From assembly GCA_903953145.1 (NCBI GenBank), contig CAJBIL010000380.1:1-5092 (forward strand): DNA of 5,092 bases, written 5' to 3'. The stretch is from an uncultured beta proteobacterium. Lineage in GTDB: Bacteria > Pseudomonadota > Gammaproteobacteria > Burkholderiales > Rhodocyclaceae. The notes under the pieces were generated by a model that was not told where the DNA came from, searched no databases, and saw only the letters and a list, made by a program, of their open reading frames with translations. Numbering within the stretch: the stretch's first letter is position 1; every line of letters begins with the position of its first letter. A program made the position numbers and the translations under genes. This document shows positions 1-5,092 of this stretch, one piece after another.

Positions 1-713
1 ATGTCGCCGATCTCGTCGAGAAAAAGCGTGCCCCCGCTGGCTGCTTCGACCAGCCCGATTTTGCGATGCATGGCGCCGGTGAACGCGCCTTTTTCGTAGC
101 CGAATAGTTCGCTCTCGAACAACGTTTCGGTCAGCCCGGAGCAATCGACAGCAACAAACGGCCCGCCGGCGCGCGGGCTGGCTTCGTGGATCAGGCGCGC
201 GACGAGTTCCTTGCCGGTGCCGGTTTCACCGAGGACCAGCACGGTCGCCGCCGTTGGCGCAACGCGCATGAGCAGGCCAAGCATGCGGTTGAAGGCGGGA
301 GCGCGGCCAACCAGCCCTTCGGCTGCGGCCTGGCTGGAGGCGTGTTTGACAACGCGCATCGTCTCGACGAAATAAACAATGGCGCCTTGATCATCCCGAA
401 TCGGGTTGGTTTCGACCACCACATGCTCCTCGCCGCGCGGCGTGTGATGCAAATGCAGCACCTGGTGCGAGGCGCCGCCTTCCTGGCTCATGCGCAAGGG
501 GCAGGATTCCCCGGCTTGATCGCAAGGCACGGTGAAGTGGTGCGAAACCTCATAACAATGCCGGCCACGCACCGGTCGCCCCTGGGAAAACTCACGGACA
601 TAGGCGCGATTGGCCGCCACGATCCGGTAGTCGGCATCCATCACGATGCGTGGCTCGGGCTGGCTGTCGAGGAAGGAGAGCAGTTCGGGCAGCGATTTAA
701 CGGGTTGGGCCAT
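1..713 (-). CDS. fisR: FisR-like sigma-54-dependent activator with Cys-containing PAS sensor (3' end beyond window)
   Basis: Bacterial enhancer-binding protein that would use ATP hydrolysis to remodel sigma-54 RNA polymerase. The 237 visible codons run out of the window at base 1. Residues about 8-120 form a PAS-like sensor containing Cys53, Cys64 and Cys71 in an HCYEVSHH...PC...CPL block. The AAA+ domain follows: Walker A GETGTGKE at 162-169, the sigma-54-contacting GAFTGA loop at 209-214, and Walker B LFLDEIGD at 230-237. The rest of AAA+ and the expected Fis-type DNA-binding helix are off the edge. ATG at 713 is the earliest possible start, because an in-frame TAA lies 18 nt upstream; the ribosome site is weak. 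Known from the family: in Cupriavidus FisR the sulfane-sulfur-sensing cysteines are reported at 53, 64 and 71 and the protein activates pdo/sqr genes; the numbers match here. It is divergent from the sulfur-type operon. NorR is unlikely, since its sensor is a GAF domain. The family call is firm; the ligand is inferred. Confidence 0.93.
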   Translation of the reverse strand, partial: MAQPVKSLPELLSFLDSQPEPRIVMDADYRIVAANRAYVREFSQGRPVRGRHCYEVSHHFTVPCDQAGESCPLRMSQEGGASHQVLHLHHTPRGEEHVVVETNPIRDDQGAIVYFVETMRVVKHASSQAAAEGLVGRAPAFNRMLGLLMRVAPTAATVLVLGETGTGKELVARLIHEASPRAGGPFVAVDCSGLTETLFESELFGYEKGAFTGAMHRKIGLVEAASGGTLFLDEIGD

Positions 714-736
714 GAATGTCTCGTGGTTTTAGTAAG

Positions 737-752
737 GTGTCAAATTTGACAC
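737..752. promoter_or_regulatory. Upstream dyad 1, probable activator binding site
   Basis: GTGTCAAATTTGACAC is a perfect 16-bp palindrome. It shares the form GTGYCA-N4-TGRCAC with the dyad at 778-793. Its centre lies about 170 bp upstream of the predicted start of the rightward transcript, a normal distance for a sigma-54 enhancer site. It is only 24 bp from the regulator's own start codon, so occupancy could also repress the regulator gene (inference). Assignment to the divergent activator rests on position and repetition, because the protein's DNA-binding domain lies outside the window. Confidence 0.75.
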
Positions 753-758
753 AACTAT
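753..758 (-). promoter_or_regulatory. Possible -10 element for the regulator gene
   Basis: Read leftward, this is TATAGT, five of six matches to the sigma-70 -10 consensus. The start point would fall near 746, inside dyad 1, which would allow autorepression. No convincing -35 hexamer lies 16-18 nt upstream; the best is TGGCAC from the left arm of dyad 2, read leftward. It is a weak candidate based on one hexamer. Confidence 0.25.
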
Positions 759-777
759 AACGCGAGCTGGTTAAAAG

Positions 778-793
778 GTGCCATTTTTGGCAC
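778..793. promoter_or_regulatory. Upstream dyad 2, probable activator binding site
   Basis: GTGCCATTTTTGGCAC has perfect 6-bp arms (GTGCCA/TGGCAC) around a TTTT centre. It starts 41 bp after dyad 1, close to four helical turns, so the two sites face the same side of the DNA. Its centre is about 130 bp upstream of the predicted sigma-54 start site. Paired enhancer sites suit an activator that assembles as a hexamer. The arms also resemble the TGGCAC of a -24 box, but no matching -12 element is found in either direction. Confidence 0.72.
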
Positions 794-849
794 ATCAGAT
801 ACTTCGTCGCGGCCTTGAAAGCTGAAGGGGCTAAAAAATATTGTCGAAT

Positions 850-862
850 AATCAGCTGGTTG
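850..862 (+). promoter_or_regulatory. Candidate IHF binding site
   Basis: AATCAGCTGGTTG matches the IHF core WATCAANNNNTTR at every defined position except one (G for the last A of WATCAA). An A-tract (833-838) lies on the 5' side, where the AT-rich element of strong IHF sites usually sits. The site is centred about 59 bp upstream of the predicted start, between the two dyads and the sigma-54 promoter, the place where bending would bring activator to polymerase. Confidence 0.55.
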
Positions 863-888
863 GATTGTCTTTGTGTCACGGGTTGCGC

Positions 889-904
889 TGGCACGGTCCT
901 TGAT
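889..904 (+). promoter_or_regulatory. Sigma-54 (-24/-12) promoter for the rightward operon
   Basis: TGGCACGGTCCTTGAT fits TGGCACG-N4-TTGCW with one deviation: GA instead of GC at the -12 dinucleotide. The GG at 890-891 and GA at 902-903 have the required spacing. The start point would be near 915, giving a leader of about 22 nt that contains the GAGG ribosome site (929-932). The divergent sigma-54 activator gene and the upstream dyads support the call. The non-canonical -12 may weaken basal binding. Confidence 0.75.
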
Positions 905-936
905 AGTGTCTGTCATCCTTTCCTTCGCGAGGCAAT

Positions 937-1590
937 ATGACTTATTTCCGGCAAATTCCGGATGCACGATCAGGCAGCTTTGCTTATCTGCTGGCCGACA
1001 TGGATCAGCGGGAAGCGGTGCTGATCGACCCGGTTGACGAGCAAACGACGCTCTATCTGGCGCTGCTCGATGAATTGCAGGTGCGCCTGACGCATCTTCT
1101 GCTGACCCATACTCACCACCCGCTGACGCTGGCGATCAAAACCTTGCGACGGGATACCGGAGCGTGTCTGGCGCTGGGGGCACAGTGTGGGATTGGCGAA
1201 GCGGATCGCTTGCTTTACGAGGGCGAAACCCTTGTTTTCGGCAACGAATTGCTGCGCGTTTTGCCAACGCCAGGGCATACCCGGGGCTGCATCAGCTATC
1301 TGTGGCGTGACCGGGTATTTACCGGCGATACCTTGCTGATCGGCGATTGCGGCAGCAGCAATGCGGATGAAGGTGATCCGGGCATGTTGTTCGACAGCCT
1401 GACCCGTCGCTTGCTGACTTTGCCAGACGAAACGCTGATTTATCCCGCCCATGATTTCTCCGGCCGCCGGGTCAGTTGCATTGGCGAAGCGCGTGAAAAA
1501 AATCCCAGGCTCACCGGCATCAGCCGCGACGAATTCATCTTGCGCCAGCGCCAGTCGCTAACGCAGCACGTCGCCGAACAAATTATCTGA
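937..1590 (+). CDS. ETHE1/persulfide-dioxygenase-like metallo-beta-lactamase-fold protein, divergent active site
   Basis: 217 residues, about the usual size of bacterial ETHE1-like proteins; no signal peptide, so cytoplasmic. Known members are non-heme iron dioxygenases oxidising glutathione persulfide to sulfite. Family marks in order: FRQIPDARSGSFAYLL (4-19), AVLIDP (27-32), the metal-site region THTHHPLT (57-64), TPGHTRGC (111-118), FTGDTLLI (128-135), YPAHDFSG (169-176) and EKNPRLT (187-193). The iron ligands expected from ETHE1 (second His of HxH, TPGH His, TGD Asp) are present as His60, His114 and Asp131. Oddities: HxHxDH has become H-T-H-H-P-L, losing its Asp and last His, and the GCGRTDF loop has become DCGSSNA, losing an Arg important in ETHE1. 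Glyoxalase II is unlikely because the second metal site is broken. The start has GAGG 4 nt upstream. First gene behind the sigma-54 promoter, so probably induced by the divergent activator. The fold is sure; the exact reaction is inferred. Confidence 0.85.
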   Translation: MTYFRQIPDARSGSFAYLLADMDQREAVLIDPVDEQTTLYLALLDELQVRLTHLLLTHTHHPLTLAIKTLRRDTGACLALGAQCGIGEADRLLYEGETLVFGNELLRVLPTPGHTRGCISYLWRDRVFTGDTLLIGDCGSSNADEGDPGMLFDSLTRRLLTLPDETLIYPAHDFSGRRVSCIGEAREKNPRLTGISRDEFILRQRQSLTQHVAEQII

Positions 1591-1603
1591 AAGGAAAATC
1601 AAT

Positions 1604-3043
1604 ATGAATCCCATGAATCCGCTTAACCAGGCCAGGCAGGAAGGCGCCGCTGACGGGAAGAAAGTCAATGCGGTGGTCAGCCTCTTCGAGGAGCAAAAAA
1701 CCATCTATATGCGTGCGGTGACCGGGGTGTTCAATAACTGGCGCTGGATCATGGTTTTTATCACGCAAGCGCTGTTTTACGGGCTGTGCTGGATTGACTG
1801 GAATGGTCGTCAGGCGGTGCTGTTTCATCTGATCGAACGCAAATTCTATATTTTTGGCATGGTTTTCTGGCCGCAGGATGCGATTTTTCTGGCGATTCTG
1901 CTGATCATTTCAGCTTACGCACTCTTTCTATTTACCGCCATTGCCGGCCGGCTATTCTGCGGTTACGCCTGCCCGCAAACGGTCTATACCGAAATCTTCA
2001 TGTGGATCGAGCGCAAGGTCGAGGGTGAGCGGGCGGCGCGTATCAAGCTTGACCAGCAGCCGATGTCGGCGCGCAAACTGCGCCTGAAAACGCTGAAGCA
2101 TTCGCTCTGGCTACTGCTCAGCTTATGGACGGGCGTCACCTTTGTCAGCTATTTCACGCCGGTCAAGGAAGTCATGCAGAATATTGCGACGTGGAATCTG
2201 AGCGCTTGGGAAGCTGTCTGGATTTTTGGTTATGCCGGCGCGACTTACCTCTTTGCCGGCTTCATGCGCGAGCAGGTATGCAAATACATGTGCCCCTACG
2301 CCCGCTTTCAAAGCGTGATGTTTGACCCGGATACGCTGATCGTGACTTACGACAGCGCACGCGGTGAGCCACGCGGCGCACGCCGTAAAAATGCGGCCCC
2401 GCAGGCGGCGGCGCTTGGCTCCTGCATTGATTGCAACATCTGCGTTCAGGTCTGCCCGACCGGGATCGACATCCGCAAAGGCTTGCAGTATGAGTGCATT
2501 GGTTGTGCCGCCTGCATTGACGCCTGCGATCAGGTGATGGACAAAATGAGTTACCCGCGTGGCCTGATCCGTTATTCGACCGAAAACGCGCTGGCCACCG
2601 GCATGAGCCGCAAGGAAATGATCTCCCACGTTTTTCGCCCGCGTGTGCTGCTTTACACGGCCATTCTGGCGGCCATTACCCTCGCCGCTGCCTGGGCGCT
2701 GGTGCAGCGAATTCCGCTCCGCGTCGACATTCTGCGTGATCGCTCGATGATGTCGCGCGAGCTGGACGACGGGCGGATTGAAAACGCCTATACCTTGCAG
2801 ATCATGAATAGCGACGAAAAACCGCACCGCTACCGCATCGAAGTCGCCGGCCTGAACTCGATCAGCCTGTCCTCTGACCAGATCGTGGAAGTGCCCGCTG
2901 CCACCACCCAGTCGCTGCTGATCGGCGTGCGCGCCGATGCCGAGTCCGGCAAGAAAGGCGCCAATCAGATCTTCTTCAATGTAGAAGCGACTGAAGATGC
3001 CTCAATCAAAGTTAAGGAAAAAGCGTCATTCATGTTGCCTTGA
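1604..3043 (+). CDS. ccoG: CcoG/FixG-family membrane polyferredoxin (cytochrome c oxidase accessory protein)
   Basis: 479 residues, normal for CcoG/FixG/RdxA, an inner-membrane Fe-S protein needed for cbb3 oxidase maturation and reported to reduce Cu(II). About five hydrophobic segments are visible, near 50-65, 92-115, 166-186, 204-221 and 348-368. Between them lie CGYACPQT (Cys119, Cys123) and CKYMCPY (Cys226, Cys230), both typical of CcoG. Two ferredoxin-type CxxCxxCxxxC motifs follow, at Cys274/277/280/284 and Cys298/301/304/308. The last one continues as CDQVMDKM rather than CP, usual for the family. The C-terminal 110 or so residues form the Ig-like FixG domain. ATG 1604 has AAGGA 8 nt upstream and begins 13 nt after the preceding stop. 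An in-frame ATG at 1613 is less well placed. Odd context: no cbb3 structural genes, CcoH, CcoI or CcoS are visible; it sits between two sulfur-type enzymes. It may be a locus-specific paralog supplying electrons or helping oxidase assembly when sulfide is present. Confidence 0.95.
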   Translation: MNPMNPLNQARQEGAADGKKVNAVVSLFEEQKTIYMRAVTGVFNNWRWIMVFITQALFYGLCWIDWNGRQAVLFHLIERKFYIFGMVFWPQDAIFLAILLIISAYALFLFTAIAGRLFCGYACPQTVYTEIFMWIERKVEGERAARIKLDQQPMSARKLRLKTLKHSLWLLLSLWTGVTFVSYFTPVKEVMQNIATWNLSAWEAVWIFGYAGATYLFAGFMREQVCKYMCPYARFQSVMFDPDTLIVTYDSARGEPRGARRKNAAPQAAALGSCIDCNICVQVCPTGIDIRKGLQYECIGCAACIDACDQVMDKMSYPRGLIRYSTENALATGMSRKEMISHVFRPRVLLYTAILAAITLAAAWALVQRIPLRVDILRDRSMMSRELDDGRIENAYTLQIMNSDEKPHRYRIEVAGLNSISLSSDQIVEVPAATTQSLLIGVRADAESGKKGANQIFFNVEATEDASIKVKEKASFMLP

Positions 3044-3078
3044 AGCCTCTTTAAGTTGTCATTGTTCAGGAGAAAAAA

Positions 3079-4218
3079 ATGCCTCAGGGCGCATCACGCA
3101 TTGTCATCCTCGGCGCTGGTTTTGCCGCACTTTCTGCCGCGCGGGAGTTGCGTCTCCGGGCGCCCAAGGCGTTCATCTCGATGGTCGCGCCACGCGCCGA
3201 GTTTGTTTATCTGCCCAGCCTGATCTGGGTGCCATCGGGTATCCGCAAAGGCGAGGATCTGGTGATTCCGCTCGCGCACTTCCTGAAAAAATACCGGATC
3301 AACCATTGCCCCTGCACCGTCACCGGGCTGCGCAATGGCGGGCGAACGGTGCTGACCGATCATGGTGAAGTCGCGAACGATGCCCTGATCATCGCAACCG
3401 GTGGCCGCTTCCTCAAAGGCATGCCCGGTATCGAACACGCGCTGACCTTGTGCGAGGGCGTACCGGCGGCAGAAGCCATCGGGCAGCGGCTACGCGAGAT
3501 GGATGGCGGCAACATCGCCTTCGGCTTTGGCGGTAATCCGAAGGAGCCATCAGCGATGCGCGGCGGGCCGATGTTTGAGTTGCTGTTTGGTGTGGATACC
3601 TGGTTGCGGCAGCAGGGCAAGCGCGAGCGTTTTCAGCTGTCTTTTTTCAATGCAGCGGCCGAACCGGGTAAACGTCTCGGTGTAAAAGCGGTTGAGGGCT
3701 TGCTCGCCGAAATGAAAAAACGCGACATCAGCACGCACCTCGGCGATAAGATCAAAGGTTTTTCGGCCAGTGCCGTGAGCACAGAATCAACCGATTTGCC
3801 GGCGGATCTGATCCTCTTCATGCCCGGCCTTACCGGCCCGGCCTGGGCAGAAAATAGCGGTTTTTCACTCTCTGAAGGCGGGTTTTTTCCAGCTGACGAG
3901 TTTTGTGCCGTCAAGGGGCGCGATCGGGTTTATGTCGCCGGTGACGCCGGCAGTTACCCCGGCCCCGACTGGTTGCCGAAACAGGCGCACATGGCCGACC
4001 TGCAAGCCCGTGCAGTGGCGGAAAACCTGCTGCTGGCGCTCGAAGGCAAGGCACCTGTCGCAAGCCCGCGCCCGGAGCTGATCTGTATTGTCGATAGCGG
4101 CAATGCCGGCATGATGGTTTATCGTGATCTGAAGCGTAGCTGGCTGTTGCCCGCATCACGCATCTTCCATTGGGCGAAGCGCTATTTTGAGCATCACTAT
4201 TTGCGAGAGTTTCGCTGA
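3079..4218 (+). CDS. SQR-like FAD-dependent oxidoreductase with one catalytic Cys replaced
   Basis: 379-residue flavoprotein of the sulfide:quinone oxidoreductase/flavocytochrome c/NDH-2 superfamily. The N-terminal FAD site is IVILGAGFAALSAAREL (8-24); ALIIATGG and VYVAGDAG (Asp289) give the second FAD contacts. PKQAHMADLQA and the C-terminal FHWAKRYFEHHYLREF resemble the PKTGY...A and W..AK..FE..F.R blocks of type I SQR, where quinone is bound at the membrane face. By recalled alignment, Cys336 (LICIVDSGNAG) matches the catalytic Cys356 of Acidithiobacillus SQR (VCFADMGDRG). Cys125 matches the dispensable Cys128. The other catalytic Cys160 (CFGPAYE) is Arg161 here (RGGPMFE). No signal peptide or twin-arginine motif; likely a peripheral protein on the cytoplasmic face. 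It lacks the final helix of longer type I enzymes. Strong AGGAG 5 nt before ATG; 35 nt after the CcoG gene with no terminator. The substrate may be sulfide, a persulfide or something else; not a textbook SQR. Confidence 0.88.
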   Translation: MPQGASRIVILGAGFAALSAARELRLRAPKAFISMVAPRAEFVYLPSLIWVPSGIRKGEDLVIPLAHFLKKYRINHCPCTVTGLRNGGRTVLTDHGEVANDALIIATGGRFLKGMPGIEHALTLCEGVPAAEAIGQRLREMDGGNIAFGFGGNPKEPSAMRGGPMFELLFGVDTWLRQQGKRERFQLSFFNAAAEPGKRLGVKAVEGLLAEMKKRDISTHLGDKIKGFSASAVSTESTDLPADLILFMPGLTGPAWAENSGFSLSEGGFFPADEFCAVKGRDRVYVAGDAGSYPGPDWLPKQAHMADLQARAVAENLLLALEGKAPVASPRPELICIVDSGNAGMMVYRDLKRSWLLPASRIFHWAKRYFEHHYLREFR

Positions 4219-4236
4219 GTCAATGGGTAAATTTTT

Positions 4237-4240
4237 AGGT
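4237..4240 (+). promoter_or_regulatory. Ribosome binding site selecting a TTG start
   Basis: AGGT lies 7 nt before TTG 4248, the first possible start after the in-frame stop TAA at 4242. The alternative GTG at 4257 would be 16 nt away, too far, and no other purine-rich stretch precedes it. The weak site together with TTG suggests low translation of the hydrolase compared with its upstream neighbours. Confidence 0.5.
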
Positions 4241-4247
4241 TTAATCG

Positions 4248-5092
4248 TTGAATAGCGTGAATTTTTTCCAAATCGTTACTCTGTTTGCCGGGCTGGCGCT
4301 GCTGTTCGCGGTGGCGGTGCTCGTGCTCAATCACCTCATTCGCGCCAGCCTTGCCGCACCGCGTGTGCGCGAAAGTGGTGTGCCCGATGGCTTGCCGTGG
4401 CGCGCGGTGACGATCCCTGCGGTGCGCGGGCGAAGCCTGTTTGGCTGGTTCATTCCTGCGGGGGAGGGTGCGCCGGCGCTGGCGATTATTCACGGCTGGG
4501 GCGGCAATGCCGAAATGATGTTGCCGCTGGCCAAACCGCTGCACGCGGCCGGCTATGCATTGCTCTTTTTTGATGCGCGCAGCCACGGGCGCAGCGCGGG
4601 CGATACCTTCGCCTCCATGCCGCGCTTTGCCGAAGACCTGGAAAGTGCGGTGGACTGGCTGAAAACGCAGGCAGAGGTTGATTCAGCCAAGGTGGGCGTC
4701 ATCGGTCACTCAGTCGGTGCAGGCGCTTCGCTGCTGCTCGCTTCACGACGGAATGATCTGGCGGCAGCCGTCAGTCTGGCCGCTTTTGCGCATCCGGCCG
4801 GCATCATGCGAAGCTGGCTCAAACTCAAGCGGATTCCCTACTGGCCGCTCGGCGCCTACATCCTGTTCTATGTCCAGCGGGTGATCGGTTACCGTTTCGA
4901 CGACATCGCGCCGTGCAACACCATCCGCGCCGCACAGTGCCCGGTGCTGCTGGCGCATGGCACGGAAGATGACATGGTGCCGGTAAGCGAAGTGCAGGAG
5001 ATTTACGCCAACCGTCGGAATGAACGAGTCAGCCTGTTATTGATGCCGGGCAGTCATGATGAATATGGCGAGATTGAGCGCCATATCGGCAC
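4248..5092 (+). CDS. Membrane-anchored alpha/beta hydrolase (3' end beyond window)
   Basis: 281 codons are visible. One hydrophobic segment at about 8-28 is followed by Arg-containing residues with no positive charge before it, which by the positive-inside rule suggests the enzyme domain faces the cytoplasm. The catalytic domain shows HGWGG (82-86, oxyanion-hole region), DARSHGRSAG (equivalent to DxRGHGxS), the nucleophile elbow GHSVGAG with Ser155, HGTEDDMVP with Asp241, and GSHDEY with His270. The Ser-Asp-His triad is therefore complete; probably only about 20-30 residues are missing. Members of this group act as esterases, thioesterases or peptidases; the substrate cannot be told. The start is most likely TTG 4248, with GTG 4257 as the alternative. 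The 29-nt gap after the SQR-like gene holds no terminator, so cotranscription is plausible, but a functional link with sulfur oxidation is unproven and it could be a read-through neighbour. Confidence 0.85.
   Translation, partial: MNSVNFFQIVTLFAGLALLFAVAVLVLNHLIRASLAAPRVRESGVPDGLPWRAVTIPAVRGRSLFGWFIPAGEGAPALAIIHGWGGNAEMMLPLAKPLHAAGYALLFFDARSHGRSAGDTFASMPRFAEDLESAVDWLKTQAEVDSAKVGVIGHSVGAGASLLLASRRNDLAAAVSLAAFAHPAGIMRSWLKLKRIPYWPLGAYILFYVQRVIGYRFDDIAPCNTIRAAQCPVLLAHGTEDDMVPVSEVQEIYANRRNERVSLLLMPGSHDEYGEIERHIG

Noticed and set aside
1..713. The regulator as NorR (nitric oxide sensor)
   Set aside because: NorR has an N-terminal GAF domain with non-heme iron; here the sensor is PAS-like with the three-Cys pattern, and the neighbours are not nitric oxide reductase genes.
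186..749. A long open frame on the plus strand opposite the regulator
   Set aside because: It is antisense to a clear AAA+ activator, resembles no known protein, and runs through the upstream dyad; it is a shadow of high-GC codon bias.
788..802. A second sigma-54 promoter starting at the TGGCAC arm of dyad 2
   Set aside because: No TTGC-like -12 element occurs at the required spacing, rightward here or leftward from the other arm.
794..806. A second IHF core at CATCAGATACTTC
   Set aside because: It mismatches three defined positions and lacks a 5' A-tract; the site at 850-862 is clearly better.
755..967. A small minus-strand gene in the divergent intergenic region
   Set aside because: It would overlap the dyads, IHF-like site, sigma-54 promoter and start of the ETHE1-like gene; no domain or good ribosome site supports it.
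937..1590. The metallo-beta-lactamase-fold protein as glyoxalase II
   Set aside because: The dinuclear metal motif is broken, and the FRQ, YPAHD and NPRLT blocks are those of ETHE1-like proteins.
2123..2827. A 234-codon open frame antisense to the CcoG gene
   Set aside because: The plus-strand frame has all CcoG motifs, while the antisense translation has low-complexity composition and no recognisable domain.
3044..3078. A terminator between the CcoG and SQR-like genes
   Set aside because: No stable stem followed by a T-run is present; the short gap carries only the next ribosome site. The same holds for 4219-4247.

Overview
The window looks like part of a proteobacterial chromosome, most likely a betaproteobacterium of the Rhodocyclales/Azonexaceae type. 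This is inferred from the moderately high GC content, the gene families and the sigma-54 regulatory style; no phylogenetic marker is present. It holds a sigma-54-regulated locus that appears dedicated to sulfide or reactive sulfur (persulfide/polysulfide) handling.

Layout. On the minus strand, 1-713 is the 5' two-fifths or so of a sigma-54-dependent activator: a PAS-like sensor with Cys53, Cys64 and Cys71, followed by an AAA+ domain cut by the window edge. The Cys spacing equals that described for the sulfane-sulfur sensor FisR. Bases 714-936 form a divergent control region. In order it holds two 16-bp dyads (737-752 and 778-793, starts 41 bp apart), an IHF-like site (850-862) and a -24/-12 promoter (889-904) reading rightward. 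On the plus strand follow an ETHE1-like metallo-beta-lactamase-fold protein (937-1590), a CcoG/FixG-type polyferredoxin (1604-3043), an SQR-like flavoprotein (3079-4218) and a membrane-anchored alpha/beta hydrolase (4248 to the right edge, 3' incomplete). Intergenic gaps are 13, 35 and 29 nt with no visible terminator, so all four could be one transcript.

How it may work (inference). Polysulfide or persulfide modifies the regulator's cysteines. The activator, bound at the two upstream dyads and helped by IHF bending, then fires the sigma-54 promoter. The SQR-like flavoprotein would pass electrons from a reduced sulfur compound to quinone, and the ETHE1-like protein would oxidise the persulfide product. 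The CcoG protein is unexpected: it normally sits beside cbb3 oxidase genes and supports oxidase or copper-site assembly.

The most unusual aspect is that both presumed sulfur enzymes are divergent at canonical positions. The ETHE1-like protein has lost the Asp-His half of HxHxDH and the Arg of the family's GRTDF loop, but keeps the mononuclear iron triad. The SQR-like protein has Arg where classical SQR has one of the two catalytic cysteines. The locus may therefore act on a substrate other than plain sulfide and glutathione persulfide.
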